A stretch of 64,000 nucleotides of DNA from Muribaculum intestinale. Its GTDB lineage: Bacteria; Bacteroidota; Bacteroidia; Bacteroidales; Muribaculaceae. Both the position numbers and the translations under genes were made by a program. Below the pieces are notes generated by a model. It did no database searches. It was not told the origin of the DNA and saw only the letters and a list, made by a program, of their open reading frames with translations. Below are positions 1-9,184 of the stretch, piece by piece. Location of the stretch: assembly GCF_002201515.1 (NCBI RefSeq), contig NZ_CP021421.1, positions 2,046,001 through 2,110,000 on the forward strand. The letters run 5' to 3'. The stretch's first letter is position 1, and the number at the start of each line of letters is the position of its first letter.

Positions 1-1032
1 GTGGCCGAGCTTAATCATGAGCTGAAGACTCTTCTCAAATGTTGGGAGGATACTGTGGCCAATGCACAGCGTTCTACTCCGCCCACTCTCGTTTTCGAGG
101 AAGAGAGCCGTATCGTGTCGATGTTGCGCGACGTGTTCAGTCCGTCGTTTGAGAGCATCTACGTGAACGATGCCGAGACGTTCGGACAGATTTCAAAATA
201 TGTAAGTCTGATTGCTCCCGAGCGGCAGGAGATTGTAAAACTCTATGCTAAGGACGAGCCGATTTTCGACCATTTCAACGTAACGAAGCAGATAAAATCA
301 TCGTTTGGTAAGACGGTATCGTTTCGCTCCGGCGCATATATTATCATCGAGCACACCGAGGCGCTCCACGTCATTGATGTCAACTCCGGCAATCGCTCCC
401 GTGCTGCAAACGACCAGGAGAGCAATGCTCTTGAGGTAAATCTGCGTGCCGCCGACGAAATCGCGCGCCAGCTACGTCTGCGCGATATGGGCGGTATAAT
501 AGTAATCGATTTTATCGATATGAACAAGGCCGAACACCGCCAGGCTCTATACGACCACATGCGCGAGGTAATGGCCAATGACCGTGCCCGCCACAACATA
601 CTGCCTCTTAGCAAATTCGGCTTGATGCAAATCACGCGTCAGCGTGTGCGTCCGGCTCTTGATGTCGTTACTGCAGAAAAGTGCCCGTCATGCTTCGGCA
701 AAGGGGAGGTGCAACCCTCGCTGCTGTTTACCGATACACTGAAAGAGAAACTTGAGTATCTTATCAATGATCTTAAGGTCAACAATTTCATTATGTATGT
801 GCACCCTTATGTCGATGCCTATCTTAAGAAGGGACTTGTGTCGTTGTCGCGCAGATGGAAACTTGAACTCGGTGGCAAATTTAAGATAATGCCCGATCAG
901 TCGCTGGCTTACCTGGAGTACCGTGTACTCGACCGCGATAAGAATGTAATCGAACTTGCCGAGGAGAAAGATCTCGAGACATCTTCAACAAAATCAAAAA
1001 ACAAAGCCAAGGAACGTAACAAAGGAGACTAA
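1..1032 (+). CDS. rng: Ribonuclease G, C-terminal part (cut by window edge)
   Basis: RNase E/G family endoribonuclease involved in rRNA 5' maturation and mRNA decay. The reading frame is open from base 1, so the first GTG is an internal codon and the N-terminal S1 region lies outside the window. Visible over 343 codons are the two metal-binding aspartates of the DNase I-like catalytic domain (D126 in HVIDVNSG, D170 in VIDFIDM) and the Zn-link cysteines CPSC (C228, C231) that join dimers. A lysine-rich tail closes the protein. The family is about 520 aa, so roughly one third is missing. It is convergent with rnr and shares one bidirectional terminator with it. Confidence 0.93.
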   Translation: MAELNHELKTLLKCWEDTVANAQRSTPPTLVFEEESRIVSMLRDVFSPSFESIYVNDAETFGQISKYVSLIAPERQEIVKLYAKDEPIFDHFNVTKQIKSSFGKTVSFRSGAYIIIEHTEALHVIDVNSGNRSRAANDQESNALEVNLRAADEIARQLRLRDMGGIIVIDFIDMNKAEHRQALYDHMREVMANDRARHNILPLSKFGLMQITRQRVRPALDVVTAEKCPSCFGKGEVQPSLLFTDTLKEKLEYLINDLKVNNFIMYVHPYVDAYLKKGLVSLSRRWKLELGGKFKIMPDQSLAYLEYRVLDRDKNVIELAEEKDLETSSTKSKNKAKERNKGD

Positions 1033-1065
1033 GTGTCTGAGTGTTATAATCTATCAAAAAACTAC

Positions 1066-1116
1066 AAATCAGATATGGCATTATCAATCGTCGATTGATA
1101 ATGCCATATCTGATTT
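1066..1116. terminator. Bidirectional terminator between rng and rnr
   Basis: A perfect 25-bp inverted repeat (1066-1090 with 1092-1116) has a single unpaired base at its centre. It lies 33 bp after the rng stop and 30 bp before the rnr stop and can serve both converging genes. A-rich and T-rich bases flank the arms. Confidence 0.88.
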
Positions 1117-1146
1117 ATAGAGTCGATACTGTTTGCAGCAGTCGGG

Positions 1147-3417
1147 TTAGCGGCGACGGCGGGTGCGGTCAGCTCCACGACGCTGCTTTGAACCGCGTCC
1201 CGACTTCGGACGTCCGGAGAGTGCCTCCTTCACGCTTACCTCTTTACCTTTTGCATCTTCGCCTACAGGACGGCCCTTGTCGTCAAGCAGTGAGAAATCT
1301 ACCATGCGTTTCTCGATATTGGCACGTGCCACTTGCACGCGTACGCAGTCGCCAAGCGTGTAGCGTGTGTGGGTCTTGCGTCCGACGAGACAGTAGTTTT
1401 TCTCATCAAAGTCGTAGTAGTCGTCGGCAAGGTCGCGTATCGGCACAAGGCCCTCGCATTTGTTTTCGTTGAGCTCCACGTATAATCCCCATTCGGTCAC
1501 GCCGGATATTACTCCATCGTAGATTTCTCCGAGACGGTCGGCAAGGTACTCGCATTGCTTGTACTTGATTGACGAGCGTTCGGCGTTTGCCGCGAGCTGT
1601 TCCATCTGCGAAGAGTGCTTGCACTGTTCCTCCAGCTTCTCGACATTGACCGAGCGGCCTCCGGAGAGATATTTGTCGAGAAGGCGATGGACCATCATGT
1701 CGGGATATCGGCGGATTGGCGATGTGAAGTGGGTGTAATAGTCGAATCCCAGACCATAGTGTCCGATGTTGTCGGTCGAGTAAATAGCCTTGGCCATTGA
1801 GCGGATTGCGAGTACCGACAGCAGATTCTCTTCTCCCTTGCCTTTGACGTCGGCAAGCATGCGGTTGATTGATTTGTTTATATCCTTGGCCGTACCGGTT
1901 GTCTTGATTTTATATCCGAAGTTGCGTGCTATTGCGGCCAGGTCGGTGAGGCGTGTCACATCGGGCTGGTCGTGAATTCTATAGACGAATGCTTTTGGCT
2001 TCTTTTTCCCTTTCGGGACGCCTATCTCGGCTGCTACAGTACGGTTGGCAAGCAGCATGAATTCTTCAATTAGTTTGTTGGAGTCCTTGGATTCCTTGAA
2101 GAATACATCGATGGGATGTCCGTCTTTGTCGATTTCGAAGCGTACCTCCTCACGGTCGAATTCGACCGATCCGTGCTCATAGCGGCGCTTGCGCAGTATC
2201 TTTGCAAGACGGTCGAGAGTAATGATTTCTTCAGCGAAGTCGCCATGGCCTGTCTCGATTACTTCCTGGGCTTCCTCATAGGTGAAGCGTCGGTCGGAGC
2301 GTGTGACTGTGCGCGCGATACGATGGGAGAGCACTTTGGCATCATCGTCCATGACAAATACGCAGCTGAATGTCAGTTTCTCTTCGTCGGGACGCAGGGA
2401 GCATATGCCGTTTGAGAGATGTTCGGGGAGCATCGGCACCACGCGGTCGACCAGATATACCGATGTAGCGCGTTTCTGGGCTTCTTTCTCGATTATCGTG
2501 TCGGGTGTGACGTAATGTGTCACGTCGGCTATGTGGACACCTACTTCGTAGTGTCCGTCGGGCAGACGACGTATTGAAAGGGCGTCATCGAAGTCCTTGG
2601 CGTCACGCGGGTCGATGGTGAATGTAGTCACGTCGCGCATGTCCAGTCGCGATGCTATCACTTCGGGTGTGATGCCCGCGTCGATACGCTGGGCGGCTTT
2701 ATCAACATTTTCCGGGTAGCGGTAGGGGAGCCCGAACTCGGCGAGAATGGCATGCATCTCGGTGTTGTTCTCTCCGTTCTTTCCAAGTATGTCGATTACC
2801 TCACCACGCGGGTTTTTGTCGTCGGCGGGCCAGTCGGTGATTCTGACTATAGCTTTGTCGCCGGTCTTTCCGCCTTTGAGTTTGCCTTTGGGGATGAATA
2901 TATCGTTGGCGAGGAATTTGGAGTCGGTGTTGAGAGTCGCTATGTGTCGTTCGACAGTGAGAGTTCCGATAAACTGCTGGTCATTCGGCTCGATAATTTC
3001 AAGCACCTTGCATTCGGGTTCCTGGCCTTTGCGGTGGGCTGCGACAAGCACCTTTACGCGGTCGCCGTTGAGAGCGTGCATAGAGTTGCGTTCGGCTACA
3101 AATATGAGGTTATCCTCCTCGCCGTCGAGTATTACACCGTTTTTGCCGTTGCTGCGGCGTGAGAATGTGCCGATAGCTTCTGTGCCACGGCTCGGAGCCT
3201 GATACTTGCCGGGTGCGACTTCGACAAGTATGCCGTCGAATTCAAGCTCGGCAAGACGCATTGCCACAGCTTTCTGCTGCGGTTTGGTGTCTATGCCAAG
3301 AGCATGGGCCACCTGCTTGTAGTTGAATGTCTTGTTGCCCTGTCGGCTGATAAAGTCATCGATTGCCGCGTGTAGTTCGCGGAATGCGTTTTTGCGGGCG
3401 TTTCTTGAATTGGCCAT
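1147..3417 (-). CDS. rnr: Ribonuclease R (3'-5' exoribonuclease)
   Basis: RNase II/RNB family exoribonuclease that degrades structured RNA in the cytoplasm; 756 aa is normal for RNase R. An N-terminal winged-helix and cold-shock region covers about residues 1-210. The RNB domain begins near 250, with the catalytic acidic cluster TIDPRDAKDFDDA (D269, D272, D275, D277, D278). An S1 RNA-binding domain spans about 627-712 (GVISGVTEWGLYVEL), followed by a very basic Arg/Lys/Gly tail typical of RNase R. The start is the ATG at 3417. No exact TAnnTTTG box lies upstream; a 7/8 match (TATATTTA) overlaps the short leader. Confidence 0.95.
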   Translation of the reverse strand: MANSRNARKNAFRELHAAIDDFISRQGNKTFNYKQVAHALGIDTKPQQKAVAMRLAELEFDGILVEVAPGKYQAPSRGTEAIGTFSRRSNGKNGVILDGEEDNLIFVAERNSMHALNGDRVKVLVAAHRKGQEPECKVLEIIEPNDQQFIGTLTVERHIATLNTDSKFLANDIFIPKGKLKGGKTGDKAIVRITDWPADDKNPRGEVIDILGKNGENNTEMHAILAEFGLPYRYPENVDKAAQRIDAGITPEVIASRLDMRDVTTFTIDPRDAKDFDDALSIRRLPDGHYEVGVHIADVTHYVTPDTIIEKEAQKRATSVYLVDRVVPMLPEHLSNGICSLRPDEEKLTFSCVFVMDDDAKVLSHRIARTVTRSDRRFTYEEAQEVIETGHGDFAEEIITLDRLAKILRKRRYEHGSVEFDREEVRFEIDKDGHPIDVFFKESKDSNKLIEEFMLLANRTVAAEIGVPKGKKKPKAFVYRIHDQPDVTRLTDLAAIARNFGYKIKTTGTAKDINKSINRMLADVKGKGEENLLSVLAIRSMAKAIYSTDNIGHYGLGFDYYTHFTSPIRRYPDMMVHRLLDKYLSGGRSVNVEKLEEQCKHSSQMEQLAANAERSSIKYKQCEYLADRLGEIYDGVISGVTEWGLYVELNENKCEGLVPIRDLADDYYDFDEKNYCLVGRKTHTRYTLGDCVRVQVARANIEKRMVDFSLLDDKGRPVGEDAKGKEVSVKEALSGRPKSGRGSKQRRGADRTRRRR

Positions 3418-3491
3418 GTTGTGTATAAGTTTGGTAAATATATGGAGAAAGGGTATAATGCGGGCTCCCGCAGCTATGTTTTAATAACGCG

Positions 3492-3526
3492 CGACGAGTG
3501 GCATAAGTTGTGTGTGCCACTCGTCG
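3492..3526 (-). terminator. gyrB terminator
   Basis: A perfect 12-bp stem (3492-3503 with 3515-3526) with an 11-nt loop lies 22 bp after the gyrB stop and before the rnr start. A smaller 6-bp GC hairpin with a 2-nt loop lies near 3458-3471. Confidence 0.75.
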
Positions 3527-3548
3527 TTGTGTAAAGGTTTATAGGAGA

Positions 3549-5480
3549 TTATGCGTCGATATTTGCATAGTTGGCGTTTTCTTCAATGAAGTCGCGGCGT
3601 GGTGCGACATCCTCGCCCATGAGCATGGAGAATATTCTGTCGGCCTCGGCGGCGTCGTTGATGTTGACCTGCTTGAGCAGGCGTCCTTCACGTGACATGG
3701 TTGTGTCGCGCAATTCCTGTGCGCTCATCTCGCCGAGACCTTTGTATCGCATTACCTTTGTCTTGTCGCCGTTGCGTGCGATGAAACTTTGTACCTGTGC
3801 GTCGGTCCAGCAATATTCTTCAACCTTGCCTTTGGTGCATTTGTACAGCGGCGGGGTAGCCAGATAGAGATATCCGTTCTCGATAATCGGGCGCATGCGG
3901 CGGAAGAAGAATGTCATCAGCAGTGTGGCGATGTGGGCTCCGTCGACGTCGGCATCGGTCATGATGATGATTTTGTGGTAGGCGAGTTTGTCGAGATTTA
4001 CCTCTTTGGAGTCTTCGGCCGTGCCGATTGTGACACGCATGGCGCGGAAGAGGTTGGTGATTTCCTGGTTGTCGAAAATCTTGTGGTCCATGGCTTTCTC
4101 GACATTGAGGATTTTGCCTCGGAGCGGGAGGATTGCCTGGAATGTACGGTCGCGGCCCTGCTTGGCGGTACCGCCTGCCGAGTCACCCTCGACGATGAAG
4201 AGTTCACAGTCTTCAGCCGTGCGGCTTGAGCAGTCGGCGAGCTTTCCGGGAAGACCTCCGCCACAGAGTGGTGATTTGCGCTGTACATTTTTTCGTGCGT
4301 TGTAGGCTGCATGTCGTGCGGTGGCGGCCAGGATTACCTTGTCGACAATCATTTTGGCCTGTCGGGGGTGTTCCTCGAGATAGTCGCGCAGGGCATCGCT
4401 CACAGCCTGTGATACTGAAGCTGTGACTTCGCTGTTGCCGAGTTTGGTCTTTGTCTGACCTTCGAACTGCGGCTCCATTACCTTTACCGATACTACGGCG
4501 GTAAGACCCTCGCGGAAGTCGTCGCTGGCAATCTCGATTTTGAGTTTTTCGAGCATCTTGGAGTCCTCGGCATATTTCTTCAGTGTCGAGGTGAGTCCGC
4601 GGCGGAATCCCGAGAGGTGTGTGCCACCTTCGATAGTGTTGATATTGTTGACGAACGAGTAGACGTTTTCGTTGTATGTTGTGTTGTAGGTCAGCGCTAC
4701 TTCCACAGGTATGCCCTGGCGCTCGGTGTTGAGGTGGATTATGTCGTTGATGAGCGATTCTTTGCTTGAGTCGATGTAGCGTACGAAATCCTCCAGACCG
4801 TGCTCGCTATGGAATACCTCGCGGCGCGGGTTTCCGTCGGCGTCGATTGCACGCATGTCGGTAAGCGTAAGGGTGATTCCTGCGTTGAGGAATGCGAGGT
4901 CGCGCAGACGGTTGGCCAGGGTGTTGTAGTCGTAGACGGTGACTGTGAATATGCTGTCGTCGGGCTTGAATGTTATGCTTGTGCCGGTGTGTGTGCTTTC
5001 TCCGATAATCTTCAGCTCGCTGGTGGGCTTGCCGCATGAGTATTCCTGCATGTAGGCCTTTCCGTTGCGGTGTACCTCTGCGCGGAGATATGTCGACAGA
5101 GCGTTGACGCAACTCACGCCTACGCCGTGGAGACCGCCCGATACCTTGTAGCTGCCTTTGTCGAACTTTCCGCCAGCATGGAGCACTGTGAGCACAACCT
5201 CAAGGGCGCTTTTGTGCTCTTTCTCATGCATGTCTACGGGTATGCCGCGGCCGTTGTCGACCACGGTAATTGAGTTGTCCCCGTTGATGGTGACGTCGAT
5301 ATGATTGGCAAATCCTGCGAGAGCCTCGTCGATAGAGTTGTCGACCACCTCATATACAAGATGGTGCAGACCTTTTGCGCTTATATCGCCGATATACATC
5401 GCAGGGCGTTTTCTTACGGCCTCAAGGCCTTCGAGCACCTGGATGTTACTGGCGCTGTATTCTTCTTTCTGTTCTGACAT
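3549..5480 (-). CDS. gyrB: DNA gyrase subunit B
   Basis: ATPase subunit of the type II topoisomerase that introduces negative supercoils. The GHKL ATPase domain shows YEVVDNSIDEA (about 43-53), DNGRGIPV and GGLHGVGVSCVNAL. The TOPRIM domain shows EGDSAGG (431-437) and DADVDGAH (509-516), the metal-binding residues. Length 643 aa matches Bacteroidetes GyrB and lacks the extra insert of proteobacterial GyrB. ParE was considered, but the EGDSAGGTAKQGRDR context and N-terminus fit GyrB better. It has its own promoter at 5547-5578 and its own terminator, so it looks monocistronic. Confidence 0.93.
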   Translation of the reverse strand: MSEQKEEYSASNIQVLEGLEAVRKRPAMYIGDISAKGLHHLVYEVVDNSIDEALAGFANHIDVTINGDNSITVVDNGRGIPVDMHEKEHKSALEVVLTVLHAGGKFDKGSYKVSGGLHGVGVSCVNALSTYLRAEVHRNGKAYMQEYSCGKPTSELKIIGESTHTGTSITFKPDDSIFTVTVYDYNTLANRLRDLAFLNAGITLTLTDMRAIDADGNPRREVFHSEHGLEDFVRYIDSSKESLINDIIHLNTERQGIPVEVALTYNTTYNENVYSFVNNINTIEGGTHLSGFRRGLTSTLKKYAEDSKMLEKLKIEIASDDFREGLTAVVSVKVMEPQFEGQTKTKLGNSEVTASVSQAVSDALRDYLEEHPRQAKMIVDKVILAATARHAAYNARKNVQRKSPLCGGGLPGKLADCSSRTAEDCELFIVEGDSAGGTAKQGRDRTFQAILPLRGKILNVEKAMDHKIFDNQEITNLFRAMRVTIGTAEDSKEVNLDKLAYHKIIIMTDADVDGAHIATLLMTFFFRRMRPIIENGYLYLATPPLYKCTKGKVEEYCWTDAQVQSFIARNGDKTKVMRYKGLGEMSAQELRDTTMSREGRLLKQVNINDAAEADRIFSMLMGEDVAPRRDFIEENANYANIDA

Positions 5481-5546
5481 TTATGTTTGCGTTTGATTGT
5501 TTTCAACGCCCTTGTCTTCAGGCGTCATTGCCCTGTTTAGAGCATA

Positions 5547-5578
5547 CAAATTTACGAAAAATCCGCAAAACGAGCAAA
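5547..5578 (-). promoter_or_regulatory. gyrB promoter (Bacteroidetes type)
   Basis: On the minus strand a -33 TTTG (5575-5578) and a -7 TAAATTTG (5547-5554) are separated by exactly 20 bp, matching the Bacteroides consensus TTTG-N19-21-TAnnTTTG. The predicted leader before the gyrB ATG is about 60 nt. Confidence 0.82.
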
Positions 5579-5613
5579 CCTAAAATGAGGCTTCAGGATG
5601 TTGATTCATTCAG

Positions 5614-5673
5614 TCTGACAAATAACATCGCCCCCTGAACCGACCGGTTCAGGGGGCGATGTTATTTGTCAGA
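5614..5673 (-). terminator. galE terminator, very long hairpin
   Basis: A perfect 29-bp inverted repeat (5614-5642 with 5645-5673) leaves only 2 nt at its centre. It lies 11 bp after the galE stop, followed after about 35 bp by the gyrB promoter. The apex is GC-rich (CCCCCTGAACCG), and the arms are AT-rich outside. Confidence 0.88.
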
Positions 5674-5684
5674 TAGCGAGCGGA

Positions 5685-6722
5685 TTACATGATACCGCGC
5701 TCGCGCAGACGCTGCTGCCACTTCCATGCCGAACGCATGGTGTCGTCAATGGGAGTCGAGGCTGTCCATCCGAGTACTTCGTTGGCGTATGTCGGGTTGG
5801 CCCATACCTGTTCGATGTCGCCGGCGCGGCGTGGTGCGATACGGTAGGGAACCTTTACGCCTGTGGCGCGCTCAAAGGCGGTTATGAGTTCCATTACGCT
5901 GAGTCCGTTGCCTGTGCCGAGGTTGAAGATTTCAATCTTGGCTTCCGACTTGTCTTCCAGCATACGCTCTACGGCGATTACGTGGGCTTTGGCAAGATCG
6001 ACCACATCGATGAAGTCGCGGATGCAGTAGCCGTCGCGTGTATTGTAGTCGTTGCCGAATACGCTGAGTTCCTTGCGTATGCCCATGGCTGTCTGGGTGA
6101 GGTAGGGGATGAGGTTCTGGGGCACGCCGTTGGGGAGTTCGCCGATTTCGGCAGAGGGGTGTGCGCCCACGGGGTTGAAGTAGCGGAGTATGACGCTCTT
6201 GAAGGGTGCGCCGGCATTGATTACGTCGGTGATTATCTCCTCGGAAATCTGCTTGGTGTTGCCATAGGGCGATGTGGCTTTCTTGATGGGTGACTGCTCG
6301 GTGACCGGGTTTACGTCGGGCTCGCCATAAACAGTGCAGGATGATGAGAATACAATACCCTTGACTCCGCGCTCGGCCATGATGTCAAGAAGATTCATCA
6401 GGGTGTTGAGGTTGTTGCGGTAGTAGAGTACCGGTTTTTCCATTGATTCGCCTACGGCCTTGCTGGCGGCAAAGTTGATGATACCCTTTATGTCGGTATA
6501 CTTGTCGAAGAGAGCGGTAAGGGCCTTCATGTCAGTGCAGTCGGCCTCGACAAATTCGGGACGTATGCCTGATATGCGCTCGATTCCGTCGAGTACCTCG
6601 CGGTTTGAGTTGGAGAGATTGTCAATAATCACTACAGGGTAGCCGGCCTGCTGCAGCTCGACTACGGTGTGCGATCCAATGTAGCCGGTACCGCCGGTTA
6701 CGAGGATTGTGCCTTTTTTCAT
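5685..6722 (-). CDS. galE: UDP-glucose 4-epimerase
   Basis: Extended short-chain dehydrogenase that interconverts UDP-glucose and UDP-galactose, feeding the Leloir pathway and surface-polysaccharide precursors. The N-terminal Rossmann motif GGTGYIGSH (near residue 9), SSSCTVYGE and the catalytic SPYGNTK (YxxxK) are present, as are substrate-pocket segments such as NLGTGNGLSV. Length 345 aa is standard. It lies 48 bp downstream of trpS on the same strand with no clear promoter between them, so read-through from trpS is possible. Confidence 0.93.
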   Translation of the reverse strand: MKKGTILVTGGTGYIGSHTVVELQQAGYPVVIIDNLSNSNREVLDGIERISGIRPEFVEADCTDMKALTALFDKYTDIKGIINFAASKAVGESMEKPVLYYRNNLNTLMNLLDIMAERGVKGIVFSSSCTVYGEPDVNPVTEQSPIKKATSPYGNTKQISEEIITDVINAGAPFKSVILRYFNPVGAHPSAEIGELPNGVPQNLIPYLTQTAMGIRKELSVFGNDYNTRDGYCIRDFIDVVDLAKAHVIAVERMLEDKSEAKIEIFNLGTGNGLSVMELITAFERATGVKVPYRIAPRRAGDIEQVWANPTYANEVLGWTASTPIDDTMRSAWKWQQRLRERGIM

Positions 6723-6770
6723 ATTGTCGGGTTAAAGTAAATGAATAATTGCTGTTGTATGATTGCAGGC

Positions 6771-7859
6771 TTATTTGCCGAAAGCCTTGGCCTGCTTCTC
6801 GATGAGGGCTTTGTCGGTGAAGTAATTGATTTTCATTGCCGCGCGTACTTCTTCGAGAGTCTGTGCTGCGGTTTCGCGTGCGGCTTCCGAGCCTTTGCGC
6901 AGTATTTCATATACGCCCGGTATGTCTTTTTCCCACATCTTGCGGCGCTCGCGTATTGGAGAGAGTTCTTCTTCGATTACGTTGTAAAGAAGTTTCTTTA
7001 CAGTGCCGTCGCCTATTCCGCCGCGGGTGTAGTGTTCCTTTAGCTCGTTGAGCGACGCGTACTCGGGCAGGTACTTGGCAAAGTGGTCGGGCCGAGAGAA
7101 TGCGTCGAGATAAATGAACGGGCAGTTACCCTCGAGATGTCCCGGCGAATCGATGGTAAGGTGGAGAGGGTCGGTATACATCGAGTTGATTTTTTTCTTG
7201 ACTTCTTTTGGCGTGTCGGACAGATAGATGCAGTTGCCGAGCGATTTACTCATTTTTGCTTTGCCGTCGGTGCCAGGCAGTCGGTGGCATGCGGCATTGT
7301 CTGGGAGCATGATTTCAGGCTCCACGAGTACCTCGCCGTAGATGTGGTTGAAGCGGTTGACTATTTCGCGTGTCAGCTCAATCATTGGGGCCTGGTCGTC
7401 GCCTACGGGGACTGTCGTGGCCTTGAATGCGGTGATGTCCGAAGCCTGGCTTACGGGATAGGAGAAGAAGCCCATCGGGATTGACTCTCCTTCGAATCCA
7501 CGCATTTTGATTTCGGTCTTTACTGTAGGGTTGCGCTGTACGCGGCTTACGCTTACGAGGTTCATGTAGTAGAATGCGAGCTCGGTGAGTTCGGGCACGG
7601 CGGTCTGCACGAATATGGTCGATTTAGCGGGGTCGATGCCTACAGACAGGTAGTCGAGTGCAACCTCGATGAGATTCTGGCGTATCTTCTCGGGATTGTC
7701 GGCATTGTCGGTAAGGGCCTGTGCGTCGGCAATCATGATGAAGATTTTGTCGAAGAGTCCTGAGTTCTGTAGCTCGACTCTGCGCCGTAGCGAGCCAACA
7801 TAGTGGCCGAGATGGAGTTTGCCGGTAGGACGGTCGCCGGTAAGTATGACTTTTCCCAT
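6771..7859 (-). CDS. trpS: Tryptophanyl-tRNA synthetase
   Basis: Class I aminoacyl-tRNA synthetase charging tRNA-Trp. The HIGH-type motif is HLGH (residues 16-19) and the KMSKS loop is KMSKS (202-206). I placed the start at the ATG at 7859 (MGKVILTGDRPTGK), because the frame upstream does not resemble the family and because the -7 box at 7885-7892 would put transcription start just before this codon. This gives 362 aa, normal for the Bacteroidetes form. galE follows 48 bp downstream. Confidence 0.93.
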   Translation of the reverse strand: MGKVILTGDRPTGKLHLGHYVGSLRRRVELQNSGLFDKIFIMIADAQALTDNADNPEKIRQNLIEVALDYLSVGIDPAKSTIFVQTAVPELTELAFYYMNLVSVSRVQRNPTVKTEIKMRGFEGESIPMGFFSYPVSQASDITAFKATTVPVGDDQAPMIELTREIVNRFNHIYGEVLVEPEIMLPDNAACHRLPGTDGKAKMSKSLGNCIYLSDTPKEVKKKINSMYTDPLHLTIDSPGHLEGNCPFIYLDAFSRPDHFAKYLPEYASLNELKEHYTRGGIGDGTVKKLLYNVIEEELSPIRERRKMWEKDIPGVYEILRKGSEAARETAAQTLEEVRAAMKINYFTDKALIEKQAKAFGK

Positions 7860-7884
7860 ATTGTATTGTCTATGAATTGTTCTG

Positions 7885-7892
7885 CAAATATA
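7885..7892 (-). promoter_or_regulatory. trpS promoter -7 box
   Basis: The minus strand reads TATATTTG, an exact TAnnTTTG match, 25 bp upstream of the trpS ATG. I see no good -33 TTTG at 19-21 bp, so the promoter is only half supported. Confidence 0.5.
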
Positions 7893-8067
7893 CCTATTTT
7901 CCTCCAATTCACCCCTACATTCTCTGTAAATGTTTGCCTCCGCTTATATGTATTGTGAGGCAGGTGTATCCGCATGGAAGGGACATACTGAATCGACGCA
8001 TTCTGTTAATGGAGTATATTTTTTCAGAAGAAATGTAAAATCAATATCGATAAATTGAAATTATCAC

Positions 8068-8087
8068 TTACTTTGTAGTAATTACAA
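8068..8087 (+). promoter_or_regulatory. perR promoter with PerR-box-like operator
   Basis: A 15-bp interrupted palindrome at 8073-8087 (TTGTAGTAATTACAA) matches the Bacillus PerR box TTATAATnATTATAA at 11 of 14 defined positions. It overlaps a near-consensus -7 element TTACTTTG (8068-8075) just upstream of a PerR-type gene. Binding there would block RNA polymerase, giving autoregulation and co-regulation of rubrerythrin. Inferred from position and symmetry only. Confidence 0.55.
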
Positions 8088-8100
8088 TATAGTTAAATTT

Positions 8101-8535
8101 ATGTCCTTGACTGAATCATATACATTGCTCTCGCCATCACGACTGACAGAAATGATGCATAATGCCGGTGTGCGTCCGTCGGTACAGCGTATAGCGGTGC
8201 TTTCTCATATCGCCAATCTGAGGCGACACCCGACTGCCGACGAAATCTACACTGATCTTGTGGAGGAATTTCCGTCAATGTCGCGTACGACAGTATATAA
8301 TTCTCTTCATGCTCTTACGTCCGGACGGCTTGTCAAGGAGCTGGAGATAGAGAGCGGCAACCGTCACTACGACTTTGCGCTGCAGCCTCCTCACGGACAT
8401 TTTATATGTCGCAGATGTGGGAGAATAACAGATGTGGAGATTCCCGATGGGATTGAGTTGTCGCTCATGCCCGGATTCCGTGCAGACAGCATGGATGTAT
8501 ATTTCAAAGGAATCTGTAAGGATTGTACTGAATAA
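8101..8535 (+). CDS. perR: Fur-family peroxide-responsive repressor (PerR-like)
   Basis: 144-aa Fur-family DNA-binding metalloregulator. A winged helix covers about residues 20-80. The structural Zn site is two CxxC pairs (C103/C106, C139/C142). Regulatory-site candidates are H43, H89, D91, H98, H100 and D111. D111 sits where Bacillus PerR has Asp104 and Fur usually has Glu, favouring a peroxide sensor over an iron sensor. The next gene, 25 bp downstream, is rubrerythrin, a classic PerR target, and a PerR-box-like palindrome lies at the promoter. The symbol is assigned from these residues and the context; Fur remains the alternative. Confidence 0.82.
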   Translation: MSLTESYTLLSPSRLTEMMHNAGVRPSVQRIAVLSHIANLRRHPTADEIYTDLVEEFPSMSRTTVYNSLHALTSGRLVKELEIESGNRHYDFALQPPHGHFICRRCGRITDVEIPDGIELSLMPGFRADSMDVYFKGICKDCTE

Positions 8536-8560
8536 TAACTAATATAATTATCTATAGAAA

Positions 8561-9103
8561 ATGAAAGAATTAAAAGGAACAAAGACAGAGCGTAATCTCA
8601 TGGAGGCTTTTGCCGGAGAGTCGCAAGCCCGTAACAAATACAACTATTTCGCCTCCAAGGCCCGCAAGGATGGTTATGAGCAGATTGCCGCAATCTTCGA
8701 GGAAACAGCCCACAATGAGAAGGAGCATGCCAAGATGTGGTACAAATTCCTTAATGGAGGCGGTATCAGCGATACAATGACCAATCTTCGCGAGGCTGCC
8801 GAGGGAGAGAACTTCGAATGGACCAATATGTACGACCGTATGGCGGCAGAAGCCGACGAGGAGGGATTCTCAGAAATCGCAGACCGTTTCCGTGCAGTGG
8901 CAGCCATCGAGCGTCATCATGAGGAGCGCTATCGCAAACTGCTTGCCAATATTGAACAGGGCATTGTATTCTCCCGTGACGGTGATACTGTATGGGTATG
9001 CCGCAATTGCGGACATATTGTAATCGGGAAGAATGCTCCCGAGGAATGTCCGGTATGCGCACATGCCAGAAGCTATTTTGAAATAGAGGCTACCAACTAT
9101 TGA
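8561..9103 (+). CDS. rbr: Rubrerythrin
   Basis: Non-haem di-iron peroxidase that reduces hydrogen peroxide in anaerobes, in the cytoplasm. The N-terminal ferritin-like four-helix domain (about residues 1-140) has the di-iron carboxylate/His pattern ([36 protein letters not shown]). The C-terminal rubredoxin-like domain has two Cys pairs, CRNCG and CPVCA, for the FeS4 centre. Length 180 aa is slightly short of the usual about 190 but complete. It follows perR by 25 bp, probably one transcript, and ends at a strong hairpin. Confidence 0.93.
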   Translation: MKELKGTKTERNLMEAFAGESQARNKYNYFASKARKDGYEQIAAIFEETAHNEKEHAKMWYKFLNGGGISDTMTNLREAAEGENFEWTNMYDRMAAEADEEGFSEIADRFRAVAAIERHHEERYRKLLANIEQGIVFSRDGDTVWVCRNCGHIVIGKNAPEECPVCAHARSYFEIEATNY

Positions 9104-9109
9104 CTTTTG

Positions 9110-9172
9110 ATATCCATAATGACGAATGCCGTCGGGCCTGTTGGCTTCGACGGCATTCGTCATTATGGATAT
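9110..9172. terminator. Bidirectional terminator between rbr and the SPFH gene
   Basis: A perfect 25-bp stem (9110-9134 with 9148-9172) with a 13-nt loop starts 7 bp after the rbr stop and ends 13 bp before the SPFH gene stop, serving both converging genes. Confidence 0.87.
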
Positions 9173-9184
9173 AGCTTATGTAGT

